Assembly (NCBI RefSeq): GCF_963576675.1
Contig: NC_088919.1
Location: 48,692,501-48,756,500, forward strand
Direction: 5' to 3'
Length of the DNA: 64,000 nt
Source: Euphorbia lathyris
Taxonomy: Eukaryota; Streptophyta; Magnoliopsida; Malpighiales; Euphorbiaceae
This document shows positions 12,647-23,618 of the stretch, in pieces; the first letter of the stretch is position 1; every line of letters begins with the position of its first letter. The notes under the pieces are model-generated. The model saw nothing but the letters and a program-made list of their open reading frames with translations. It was not told the origin of the DNA and searched no databases. The position numbers were made by a program, and so were the translations under genes.

Positions 12647-13047
12647 TTATTAGAAAATTTCATTATTAGTTAAAACTATTAAATTACTTATTCAAATTGA
12701 GTTAATTTTTTTTATATATTTCAACTCAAAAAAGTTACTGTTAAACAATGAACATACCGGGAAAAAAACATCAAACCAAGTTTTATATATAAATACATTT
12801 TCAATAGGAATTGAAGTCTTGAATTATGGAGCCTCCCGAACTTTCCATCCTGGCACCGCCACTTGTCATAGCTGCAATACACCCGGAGGAATCCACTTGG
12901 TATTCTAATTAGTTGCAATTGCACCCATTATGAAGTAAATTATAAGAAGTTACATTTGAATTTAAGGATAAAACTGAACTTCCCAAAACTTTTGGGACAA
13001 AATTCACCCTAATCCCTATGAACAATAAATTAAAAGCCATTTTCCTG
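12647..13047. other. HRS1 3' flank
   Basis: AT-rich spacer between the LINE tail and the HRS1 stop codon. It should hold the 3' UTR and polyadenylation region of the minus-strand gene. Nothing else is seen. Confidence 0.4.
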
Positions 13048-16000
13048 TTACTGTAACTCATCAAGTTTAACCTCATATTGTTCATTAGATGAGAGGATTT
13101 TTACACTGACCATACCCTTTTCCCACTCCTTGTTTCCCACCAAGATAACCCTTTCTGCATTTATGCGTGACGCCCGTTTGAATGCCCTGAAACAGAGCCA
13201 ATATGATAGTTGAACTAACAAGATATAAGAAAACTTCCTAGAAATGACTACTTCCAACTTGCACCCGGACACTTAATGACCTGCTAAACTGTCAAAACGA
13301 CCTTTTTGTCTTCTCTACTTGCTTAAATTTCCATGGTTAACTCCTTTCCACGTGGCAGTACTACACACTCTATGCGCTACTGGCAGTTTAAGCAAAGTTG
13401 AGATAGTAGAAAAGCCATTTTTAAATATGTTAAGGTGGCAAAAAGGTTGTTTTAAACAAGTTAATGTGATGAAAAAAGAAAGTTGTTTCAAACAAATTGA
13501 GGTAGTTGAAAGGCCGTTTTGAAAGTTTTAGAGTTCAATAGTCGTTAGAGTGCATGTAAACCAAATGAACATCAAAACATATTTTTGCCCCTCAACTTGC
13601 TTAAACAGCCTTTAACCCTTTATTTTCACGTGGTGATATTGCACACTCGACGTGTCACTGGCAGTTTAAGCAAGTTGAAATGGCAAAAAGGTCGGTTTAA
13701 GCAAGTTAAGGTCGCAGAAAAGTTATCAATGTTGCTTTAAGCAAAATGAAGTGACAGAAAAATACTTTCAAGCAAGTTGATGCGATGAAAAAGTCGTTTC
13801 AAGTAAGTTGAGATGGTAGAAATATCATTTTGAAAGTTCGAGAGGTCATCAGTCGTTTGAGTGCAAGTAAGCCAAATGAGCATCAAAACGATAATTTTAA
13901 CCCTCAACTTACTTAAACTGCCATGGTTAAACCCTTATTTTCATGTGGCGATGTTTAAGTAGAAGTGGCAGAAAGGGTTACTTAAAGCAAGCTAAGGTGA
14001 CAAAAGTTATTTTGAGGAGGCAGAAATGTCACTTTAAGCAAAATGAAGTGACAAAAAAACCCTTTCAAGCAAGTTGAGGCGGTAGAAATGTCGTTTTGAA
14101 AATTTGGGGAGTCGTAGATGTTCGAGTGCAAGCTAGTGTGGTTGGGTACGTATCGAGCTAAATGAGCATAAAAATAGTGGAGTTGAATACCATTTAAGAG
14201 GCTTGTTTTCCAACACTAAGTCAACACTTTGGCCTTTCTCTCTGAGTATGCTAGCAACTGAAGCAGCTACTCCTTGCAGATCATGATCTAGAGCACACAC
14301 AACGTTTTCTACTTGCTGGCTCGGTTGTGGTAGAAGTTTCTTCTCCTTCAGTAGCTTTGATACATAAAAGAAAATATTAATTAATAACAAAAAAGGAAAA
14401 GGAAAAAAGGAAAAAAAAATCCTGATTTTTACAGTTTCGATTTAGAGCGAAAAAAAAAAAACACCATTGAACACACCATTGGATTTTGTTGGGTCCGGCA
14501 ATTAACACCACCAGCCAACATAAATAAATTTAGTGAGTTGGTGTTTTATTAAATAAATAATGGGTCATTTTAAGTTGACATGAAATTAACATAAATATTT
14601 GTGTTAGATTAAAGTTGACTTCTAACTCGAAAATGATACGAATATTTAAAATATTATTAGAGAAAAGTTAAAAAAAAAAAAAAAATTGCATGTGATTTTA
14701 GGGTTTAGGTTTTAGGCCTGTGGTTTCAAAAGTTTACAAATTCAGGTCTCTGTTATATTTTGTTTACAAAACACAAGATTTTAAATTACTGATGAGAACC
14801 AAAGGCATTTTTCTAAAATATATTTTCATATCGACAAAACACAGCCCCCCAAATCTAATTGTAGCTGTGTAAAATGAACTAAAACGTCAATTTAGTTCAT
14901 CAATTGTCAAATTAGTAAAAAAAAAAATGACATGTCATCCATATGATTATGGTTTCGATTTGGAGGGGCTATGTTTTGAAAGGCTGTATTTTGCGGATAA
15001 AGGACAAAAATGACCTTAGTTGTCAATTGTACACATCATCATAATTTAATAGTAAAATACTGTATCTTGTATTTTGTCAAGAGAACATACCACAAACCTC
15101 TATTTGCAAACGTGCATGTGATTGCAAATAGAGCAAACCATATACATTATTTTTGTACTTTTCCCTCATCATTCTATCCTCTCATGTTTTTGCATGTCAC
15201 TTTAATAGAAATAATAAAATTACAATAGCCACCCACGTACTTGAACCTCCCATTATTTTTATATGTCATCCTTAATAGAGCGTTACTTGTGAACACATTA
15301 AACGAACCCAATATAATATAAGAGGATTAGGGGTTTGTTAAACAAATTTTTCGGACAGTCAAAATTAACCTGCTAATCGAAAAATGATATAAATACTTAT
15401 AAATATTACTATATCCTCCTATACTTTTAAATATCACTGGTAAAATTACATGTAACCTGCGAACATGATACGAAAACAATTATAACCCGATTGAATTGAC
15501 ATGATTGTGACACATTTTTTCAGGTTGGATTAGGGTTGATCCATTTGACACTAAATCAATAATTGACACGATATGGACAACCCACTCACACGAATTGCCA
15601 TCCCCCACATAAATAAAATAATAACAGCTTATGTTATAAGATGCAAACCAAGGAATAGAGCATACTTACTTCGACAATGACAGCATCACCAAATCCAAAG
15701 CCGCAAGCTGGAATATCATCAGCTCCGTAAGTAGAGAACAACTTGTCATATCTTCCACCGCCGCATATGGCTCTCAACTTTCCTTGTCTATCAAAACCCT
15801 ATATCAGATGAATTTAAGCCATTTTAGATAGTTACTTGAAAAACAAGACAATAGATCTTTGTGATAAGTCCATAATCAGATAGGGCCATATAGCAAGGAG
15901 CACTGAACAATCAAACAAGGTTTCTTCAAATTGCACAATTTATATAAAGCACAACAGAGACGCGAAATATCTTGTTTTCTTGCCCTGTAGGACGAGCAAA

Positions 16001-19000
16001 AGAATTAGTGTCCGTTTTGGTTCTCCTTTTGTTGTTTTACTCCAAATAGTAGATAAACAGTGTTAGGTTAGGTTTGAGAAACAGCTGTTTATAGCTATTT
16101 TGCAGCTACTTATAGCTATATGGGAAGGTTAACTTCTAGCAGAAACAGCAAACAACAGCGGAACTAAACATGCGTATTTCCTCCGATCTCAAATAGATGT
16201 CGTTTTAGGATTTTCAATTTGTTCTTCTTTATATGTTGTTTTGTACTACCAATGTACTTTTGACAATATTTTGTCAAATTTATCCTTATTTATGAAGCAC
16301 AACGGTCCGGGGAGGGCGAGCCTTGGCGCAACGGTAAACGTTGTTGTCGTGTGACCAAGAGGTCACGGGTTCGAGTCTTAGGAGCGGCCTCTTGCCAAAT
16401 AAATTGGCAGGGGAAGGCTTGCCCCCAGTACACCCTTGTGGTGGGACCCCTCCCCGGACCCTCGCTCAGTGGGGACGCGTAGTGCGACCGGGCCGCCCTT
16501 TTTTTATCCTTATTTATGATAAGAGAGAAGTCTAGTAATTAATATAAATAATTCTAATTAAGCCATAATAATTAAGAAACAAGAGAAATCATCCATAGAA
16601 AATAAAGTTTTAAGAGTAAATTAGTCATTTTAATACTCTAATTAATATTTTATTGGTTCTTGTGAAAACCTTAAAGGACATATATTAAAAACCGGAGGGA
16701 AGATTTAACCTAAAAGAGCATCTTCGCATGTGTTTCCAGACTCTTTGTTAGTTCAATGCCACTTGCTTCATGCACAAGGTATAGTAATAGTTTTATGCTA
16801 ATGCCTAGAATAGTAGAATGCCATAGAAACTGCAAGAATGAAGAACTTCAAATAGTTCCGTTGCAATATAGTTATTAAAAGTGCAAGACGCACAAAGGCG
16901 CAAGGGGTTCTGAAGCCTAAACGCACGCCTTAGCGACACAAGAGGCACTAATAGTATATAAAACAATAAATAACAACAATTAACATTTCTAAAATGCAAC
17001 AGATAGTCAAATACTAAATCATATCCAATTATCCATAATCTTAATCATGAATTTAGCATAAAATAAATTAGAAATTTACTACAAACTCTTCCATATCATA
17101 ATTCAATAAATTCTAAATCTAAAACTCCAAACTTCAACGAAATACTAAGTTAATTAACTAGTAGTCTAAAAACTACTTTCATTAAGACGAAAGTCTCTAT
17201 AGTCCCATATTCATCGCTCATCAAACTTTGCGATATATCTGCCATTCAGAGCTTATTTCCTCTTTTGTGTATTTCTTTTTATCCTAATTTAGTTTCAGCA
17301 AACAACCACTTTTTAACTTGGAACCCTAAAAAACGATGTCTGCCTAATAAAATTGTGCCTAGGTGTGTTACTGACAAGGCGCTAGGCTCAAAAAGACGGG
17401 CTCAGGCGAGCGCCTCGTGAGCAGAGCCTGCCTTTTGGCTTCTCAGGCGACATGCCTGGAGCCTAGAGCCTTTTGCAACTAAGGCTCGACTCTTTGATAA
17501 CTATGCTGCTATATACAAAAATATAAGGTATTTACATATAATTCTTCCAACAGCACCTACAGGTATAGTTATGAATAAACACAAAATCTAACCTCAAAAA
17601 CAATACCGGTGTAGTAGGCAAGGCCACGAACAACTGATGCATCAAATTGAATCCAATCAGCATAACCAAACTTTTCAGCAAGCGAGAAAAGTTGTTTAAG
17701 ATCAGCAACTGCTTCTCCTGCACCTCCAAGTATCTCTACATTCACAAAAGCATCCACTACATATAGTTAGGAGTAACGAAATGATTCATTCCCAGTGGAA
17801 AAGAACCATTTGACCCAAAAGCTTAAGTTGATAGGCCAGGTCCAAGAATAGCTTTTATTATTTTTATGTCTGACACATTCCTGCACATGAATACCCCTTG
17901 GGCTTAAAAGGTGTACAACACAGGCCCATCTTACTATTTGTTAAAATTTCATTAACAAATGGAGTTATCATGACCCTCGACAACTTGATCTAAGAGGCTT
18001 TGATACCATCTTAAACTTGGCCTAACTCACCCCCAAAAGGTATCTCAATGGAGGAGTACCTCACATATATAAGGAGCCATAAGCAATGTGGGATATCTGA
18101 TAATAATAAAAGAATTTAAATTAAGTTAGTTCTAGGCATAGTTGATCCGACCTTCCAACTTTGTCAATGACTTTATGGAGATGACTTGCAGTAGCTCTTC
18201 AACAGCCTGCTCTGACATACCAACTGCCTTCAAATCTTTCTTTATTTCATCTATAGGTATCTTCTCAATCTGTTTGACATCACCATTATTATTTTCCATA
18301 GAAAGAAACATAATACAGAATCACAATAAACATAAAAATATAACTTGAAAAATGCAATCAAAGACAGACACGTTTTACAATCAGGACACCGACATATTAG
18401 CAATGACTACTGACAACAAGGGAGTGAAGAGAGGCTGCATCCAAACCATGCTAAGTAAAGCAACTGACCTTGTCTATGACAATGCAAACCTTGCCAAACA
18501 AATCTTCAGATATAGAATAACGCCTCAAAACTTCCTGTAACACCTGCAAAAAGGAAGACGAAGACCTAATAATGATTATTATTTCATCATGCAAGTTGAA
18601 AACATTATTATAGCTGATGAAACTTTTGTATTCCTAGTAAAGTAAAAAACTCAATAATACTCGATTCAAATAAATTAAAAGTTGCATAATCAAGGTCACT
18701 TAACGACACAATTTCCCCATAACCCACAATCTATAAAGCCTCATGCACTCAGGAACTATTAAACGAGTAAAAACAGCATGGAAACCACAGATTCATGCAC
18801 AAGAAATATCTAACCATCTAAGTAGGAAAATGTAATCCTTTAGTCCATGTTCCTTCAAAGTTAAAATGCAATACCTTTCGGCTAGAAACCTTGAATCCAA
18901 CATCTGATGCAGTGATTCCAATTCGCTTGAAAAATGTGACAATAGAAGAAATAAGCTCTGCTTCAGCCTACATAATATAAATAGATAAAACTTAAAAATT

Positions 19001-22000
19001 GACCAAGAAACTTAATGGGCATAAAAGACCATAATTTGAAATAACCAAATACATTTGTAGCCAACAATAAAGTTTACACTTCAAATGAGTCCTCTTGAGG
19101 ACTCACTGAAATTATCCAGAGAAGAAGAGAGGATAACTTTGATGCATGTGTCTGTATATCAGGGCCAAGGAACATGCATAAATGCCTGGGGGGGAAGGAA
19201 AATGGAGAATTAGAGAAGTTCTAACTTCACATAAGTGATGAGGGCATCTCCTTGAGCAAACCAAGCCAAGCGTGAAGGAGAGCTCACACGGCGTGTCGCC
19301 TCGTGTGAGCAAGTTAGTTGGAGGGCGAATTCGCAGGGGAAGAGCCACGCGGCGTGTCGGACCCTCACACGTCGTGTGGACAGCTTGCTATAGCTCCTGG
19401 AACTTTTGAGTTAATTCACACGGCGTGTAGCCTTCTTCACACGCCATGTGACACATATCGATGGCTAACGCGAGAGGAATTCCCACACGCCTAGTTGAAG
19501 CTCCCAAGCCCGTGTGACTGGCCCAAAGACTACGCCACACGGCGCGTCAAATAGACCACACGCAGTGTGGGATAACTTAGTGGCCAAGGAGACCAGTCTG
19601 CCACCAGCCTGCTTCAGCTTATTTACTGTTATGCCATTGGTTGTTTACTGTTCTGCCATTAACTTAACTTCCTCACATTTTACCCCTATTATGTAACTCA
19701 AGCTTGTAACCTAGTAAGGGCTTTGGGGTCTTTTTCTATCTAGTTTAGGGAGGTATTTAAGCCACACTTTTTTACAAGGATGAACAACTTTTTATCAATC
19801 AAACACAAAATTCCTCTATGGAAGCAAGATTCACATTTCTAAAATGTTTGGAAAACCAAAACTCTCTAGAAACTTGTAAAAACATTTCAGGTCATTTTTC
19901 GTAATTCAAAAAAATTGGAAACTCGTTTCCAAGGATGTAATGTGTTTCAAAAGTAGATCAATAGTAATCACAAGTTTAGTAAGGCCCGGTTTGTTTGCCA
20001 GAAAACATTGTGCAATAAAATATTTTCCTGATTTTACAGTGTTTGTTTGCTTAAGAAAATAAGTCAACGAAAAATTTTAGGTTAAAAAAAGGGCGGCCCG
20101 GTCGCACTACGCGTCCCCGCTGAGCGAGGGTCCGGGGAGGGGTCCCACCACAAGGGTGTACTGGGGGCAAGCCTTCCCCTGCCAATTTATTTGGCAAGAG
20201 GCCGCTCCTAAGACTCGAACCCGTGACCTCTTGGTTACACGACAACAACGTTTACCGTTGCGCCAAGGCTCGCCCTCCAATTTATTTTAGGTTAGTCGAC
20301 AGAAAAATATATGAAGAAAGTGAGAAAAATGTTTTACTCTTTTGAAAAGAGTAAAACATTTTCCTAAACAATTTAGAACCCTACTCCATTTCTTCTTACC
20401 CTTTTGAAAATAGCAACCGCCTACCACTTCTTCTTGTTTTCCGTTGTTGTAGCCAAACAACAGAAAATATTTTATTTTCCAACAAATTTTTTTACCTTAC
20501 CCAGTATTTTCCAACACATAATATTTTCCGGCAAACAAATAAGGCCTAAATCTCTAATGTTTTCTAGATAATCTTCTACAAGCTTTCGAAATGAAAAAAA
20601 TATATATTTTTTCCCCTCTATCATGTGACTTGTATGTAATTTTGTTTTCTGATGTATATATAAAAAGCAATTAAACATACATCTTTATAATTTAAAAAAA
20701 AAAAAAATCATAGATAATCAGCTATACTCTTGTATTTTTTTATTTATTTACACATTTTCTCCACGTTTATATTTTCTACAAATCTAATTTCTTGGTATCC
20801 ATTTATATTTCTGTTTCCATATCCGTTTTCTTGTAACATAGGTCATAATAATTCAATATGCTAGAGGAAAACTGGCATAAAAAATGGATGATCCTTAGTG
20901 GAAGTACTTACTGTTACTTCAGGTACACCAATAATATCCATGTTCCACTGGTAATGCTCACGGCGACGCCCCCTTGTCATCCTCTCATATCGCCAGCACT
21001 GTCCAACAGTAAACCATTTTAGTGGGAGGGCTACTGATTTTCTGAACCAAAAAAAAACATGGGGATCAAATTCCAGGATCTGTACCTGGAATCATAACCA
21101 AAGATTTGTGCACATCAAAAAGGAAAATCTAGAAGTAATGAGAGAGGAACATGAAGAGGAGTAAAAAAGGAAAAACAAATGCAACTTGTAATTTGAAATA
21201 AAAATAATCAAAACTAGATCATGTTATTCTTAAGCGTACCCTTTCTGTATCACTAGCCTGGCAAGAGATGGAGTGAGCTCAGGTCTCAATGCAACGCGGC
21301 GGTTTCCACGGTCTTCAAAACAATATAGCTGCATGAAGAAATGAAATATAATTAATGAGGTGTGAATTAGAACTTATCCAATGGTCCAAGTACAATTAAC
21401 TCTAGAAGAAGCTTTGTTTCCAGTTGCACTCACTCTCCATAATAAATGAACACAAAAAAACACAAGTAAACATAAAAGGGCATATGCCTATGCAACTGAA
21501 ACCAACACTTGTTTTGGCATATCAAATGCCTGTTTATCATTCTCAAAGATAAAATCAAGAAGCTTCACACAGGTCTAAAAGAATTAGAACCAGCACACAG
21601 GATTGGTACTACTCTTTCAATGACAGATTCCGCAATGTGATGCTAAATGCCCTCTAAAGTTTCTTTGTCCTTTTAAAGGTTTCCCCAATATCAGACAGTG
21701 AAGAGAAGACTTAAAAGTGTTAGACATTACCTAATAAAATGTAAGAAATTGAAAATTCTTGGTCTCAAAGTAATGATTGATTTGAGAATAAAACCCTTAG
21801 CACAGAACTTAAACCTAGCTACCTAAGATTATTATTAGTTCATTACCCAATTTATCTTGCAGAAGAAAAGCTGCTTATTTTAAAAAACTTGGGCCACAAA
21901 ATTCAAATTTTATACATACGAAACCATGGTAAATTGGACGGACGGTCACTAAAGTTTGGGTCTATTAAAAGTCAATGAACTTCATTTTCTTTTGATAAAA

Positions 22001-23134
22001 TGATTGAACTTCACAGTTAATTTCAATAAAGTCATTCCAGCCAATTTGCATATAAAAACCTACAGGAATGTTGACATAGCATTGAAAACAGTTGATAATA
22101 TGCCAATTAAGTGCGACATCCTATGTTGCACGGACAATCCTCTTGAGTAGCGGTTACGGCGTTTCGTGGTCGTGGTCGTATCAATTTCCGTGTGAAGGCT
22201 AAGTTTTAGAAATAACATTTTCCGATATCCGTTTCCATTTGGATGTCCGTTTTTATTTCGTATCCATGCAAGATAGATGTCAGATGAGAATGTATATTTT
22301 AAAAGCTTTTTTGTGGCTTAGGATGTGCTAAATAGGCACATGCGGCTGCCATGTCAGCCTGCCTTTCATTGCACTTGATTAGCATATAGTCGACTGCCTG
22401 CCATGTCAACATTTCAAAGAGTTTTGATACACAAATTGGCCGAAATCACTTTACTAAAATCAAGTGTGAAGTTGAAATTCAGTTATCTTTATGAAACAGA
22501 CGTCAAACTGCAATGACTGTCGATGCATTTTACCCTATTATTAATCTATGTGCATAAGTAAAACATTAGGAACAAGTTATTGAAGTTACAGGCCTACCTG
22601 GTCCTTTATTTCTTCTCCGGCTTTCCTAATGAACAGAGCCTCCGATTCCAACACCGGAAAATCAATCTCCTCGAATGCATACATTCTCGAGACCTTAACA
22701 AATCAATAACAAAAACAGAGTAAAAAAATAGCACACATATCAAATCTTTGCGTCTATACATAATTAGAGATAGAAAGCAGAGCTCCAACCTCTCTGAAAT
22801 TGTGAAACAGCCAATTGCGCAAACGCATTTCTTCAGGAGGAAAATCTCTTGTTCCTTTAGGCGGATAGGGGTCAATTTTTTGAACTGATTCCTCGAGAAC
22901 CGGCGGCGGAGCAGAGAGTGCGCCGGACCTGCCTCCACCATTTTCGCTTAAGGACTGTGCAGCGGTAACTGAGGAAAGAGTTCTAGAGCTCACCGGTAGT
23001 AACAGCCCAGGCAATGGCGATTTGGAAGGAGGAAAAGAGGAGTGAGATAAATTAGTGAAGGAAAGGAAAAGTGGTTTCACATAGAAGCTGAGGCGTGGTT
23101 GGAGAAAATGAAGCGAAGTTGATATCGGAGACAT
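13048..23134 (-). CDS. HRS1: Histidyl-tRNA synthetase, organellar type, complete, 11 exons
   Basis: Class II synthetase that charges tRNA-His; the plant form of this type serves chloroplasts and mitochondria. Exons (minus): 23134-22790, 22693-22598, 21328-21240, 21041-20912, 18967-18875, 18543-18469, 18269-18152, 17735-17593, 15798-15670, 14354-14191, 13186-13048. All borders are GT-AG and phases join to 1521 bp, 506 residues, close to the Arabidopsis protein. Residues 1-75 are rich in Ser, Leu, Pro and Arg, as in a transit peptide. Then follow [13 protein letters not shown] (motif 1 region), [18 protein letters not shown] (motif 2), [12 protein letters not shown] (HisA) and AICGGGRYD (HisB), ACGFGFG (motif 3), and a C-terminal anticodon-binding domain ending VKLDELQ. 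No stop or frameshift is seen, so it looks functional. Introns make up 85 per cent of the gene and are loaded with transposons. Confidence 0.93.
13290..14150. repeat. Diverged tandem repeat in HRS1 intron 10
   Basis: About three units of roughly 300 bp fill most of the last intron. Each begins near a phrase like CTCAACTTGCTTAAACTGCC (about 13313, 13592 and 13902), followed by a CACGTGG or CATGTGG box. It then breaks into shorter repeats of 'AAGCAAGTTGAGGTGGCAGAAA' type about 30-40 bp long. The units are diverged. Confidence 0.6.
14680..15135. repeat. Possible inverted-repeat element remnant in HRS1 intron 9
   Basis: Left part 14690-14790 and right part 14940-15130 contain loosely inverted matching phrases (GCCTGTGGTTTC against GTTTGTGGTATG reversed; AAAACACAAGATTTT against AAAATACAAGATACAG reversed). 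No clear target duplication, so this is a weak call. Confidence 0.3.
16311..16506 (+). mobile_element. Au-type SINE, forward copy in HRS1 intron 8
   Basis: A tRNA-derived retroposon. The head GGAGGGCGAGCCTTGGCGCA holds the pol III A box, and GGTCACGGGTTCGAGTC the B box. The body (GGAGCGGCCTCTTGCC) and the end (CCGGGCCGCCC followed by T7) match the Au SINE pattern, which ends in short poly(T). ATCCTTATTTATGA occurs after the tail and again at about 16283-16296 on the 5' side, giving a target duplication of about 14 bp. Thirteen unexplained bases lie between the 5' duplication and the canonical head. Confidence 0.85.
16868..17504. mobile_element. GCGCC-rich MITE in HRS1 intron 8
   Basis: A 637-bp segment with inverted ends ATAGTTATTAAAAG and, reversed, ATAGTTATCAAAGAG. 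Sub-terminal arrays of GGCGC and GCCTAGGC motifs occur at both ends and the centre is AT-rich. The flanking octamers GTTGCAAT and GCTGCTAT match at six of eight places, which fits an old hAT-type insertion. No ORF. Confidence 0.5.
17830..18120. repeat. Possible dispersed repeat in HRS1 intron 7
   Basis: Contains the run 'gataccatcttaaacttggcc', 'ctcacccccaaaaggta', 'atataaggagcc' and 'aatgtgggat', which I recall as a common dispersed plant repeat ending in a TATA-like box. I could not find its ends or a target duplication. Confidence 0.3.
19085..19870. repeat. LTR-like fragment with CACACGGCGTGT motifs in HRS1 intron 4
   Basis: Much richer in GC than the surrounding intron. Imperfect copies of CACACGGCGTGT and CACACGCCATGTG recur at 19285-19570. 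They are followed by a promoter-like stretch with TATTTAAGCC (19754-19763) and an AT-rich end. This layout is like U3-R of an LTR, and similar CGCGGGGCGTATC repeats occur in the outer LTR at 33080-33205. No paired end or target duplication found. Confidence 0.35.
20085..20278 (-). mobile_element. Au-type SINE, reverse copy in HRS1 intron 4
   Basis: Same family as the copy at 16311 but facing the other way, so it lies in the sense direction of HRS1. The A and B boxes and the poly(T) end (A run 20084-20090 on the plus strand) are all present. The flanks carry ATTTTAGGTTA at 20074-20084 and again at 20284-20294, an 11-bp target duplication. Five extra bases separate the head from the duplication. 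The two copies are highly alike along their length. Confidence 0.87.
21930..22535. mobile_element. Inverted-repeat element in HRS1 intron 2
   Basis: Left end reads GTAAATTGGACGGACGGTCA and onward; the right end, reversed, reads GGTAAAATGCATCGACAGTCA. Further in, both ends carry related phrases (AAGTCATTCCAGCCAATTTG against AAGTGATTTCGGCCAATTTG). That indicates inverted ends over 100 bp long, as in Mutator-type MITEs. I did not find a clean target duplication. Confidence 0.45.
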
Positions 23135-23482
23135 GGTGGTGATCGGAAGGGAAGAAAAACGAGGCTGTAGCTCGCTTTTTGCTTGGCTGAGCTGTGCCGG
23201 TCACTCTCGGCTAGTTTTGCTGCTCTGCTTGGGGAGATTGAGTAAAGAATCCATTTTGAAAAGGGGTAAATTATCATATATTTTAGGTTTAGGATTTATA
23301 ATTTTTAATAGGATTTTCGGATTTCTTTTATGGTATATATTTTAACATCTATAATTATTGGGTCTCAATTTCATTTCTTGTTTTCGAACTCACATTCTTC
23401 GTAAATGGACTGGTTCATGAGGTAGGCTCGATCTTTTGCCAAAAAATATTTAATCCGTGTGTGTAGTCGAATCTATCTATCT
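23135..23482. other. HRS1 promoter side, no gene
   Basis: The 348 bases between the HRS1 start codon and the foldback element must hold the minus-strand HRS1 5' UTR and promoter, or at least its proximal part. CTATCTATCTAT microsatellite repeats (23472-23488) mark the join with the foldback element. I see no ORF worth naming. Confidence 0.4.
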
Positions 23483-23618
23483 ATCTATACTATATACTAA
23501 TTCTGTAAACAGATTTGTCACGTGGCAGTTTCTTAATGTATGTCTGCTGATGTGTCTGTATTTTAATTTTTTTTGCAGTATTTTAAATTTAAATTATTGG
23601 TTATTAATATTAACTATT

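Noticed and set aside
16311..16390. tRNA gene (A and B boxes present)
   Set aside because: The boxes belong to the SINE head. It does not close into a cloverleaf with a proper acceptor stem, and the SINE body follows.
16341..16535. A 64-codon ORF, also present in reverse at 20051-20248
   Set aside because: It is simply the translation of the Au SINE body in both places; SINEs encode no protein.
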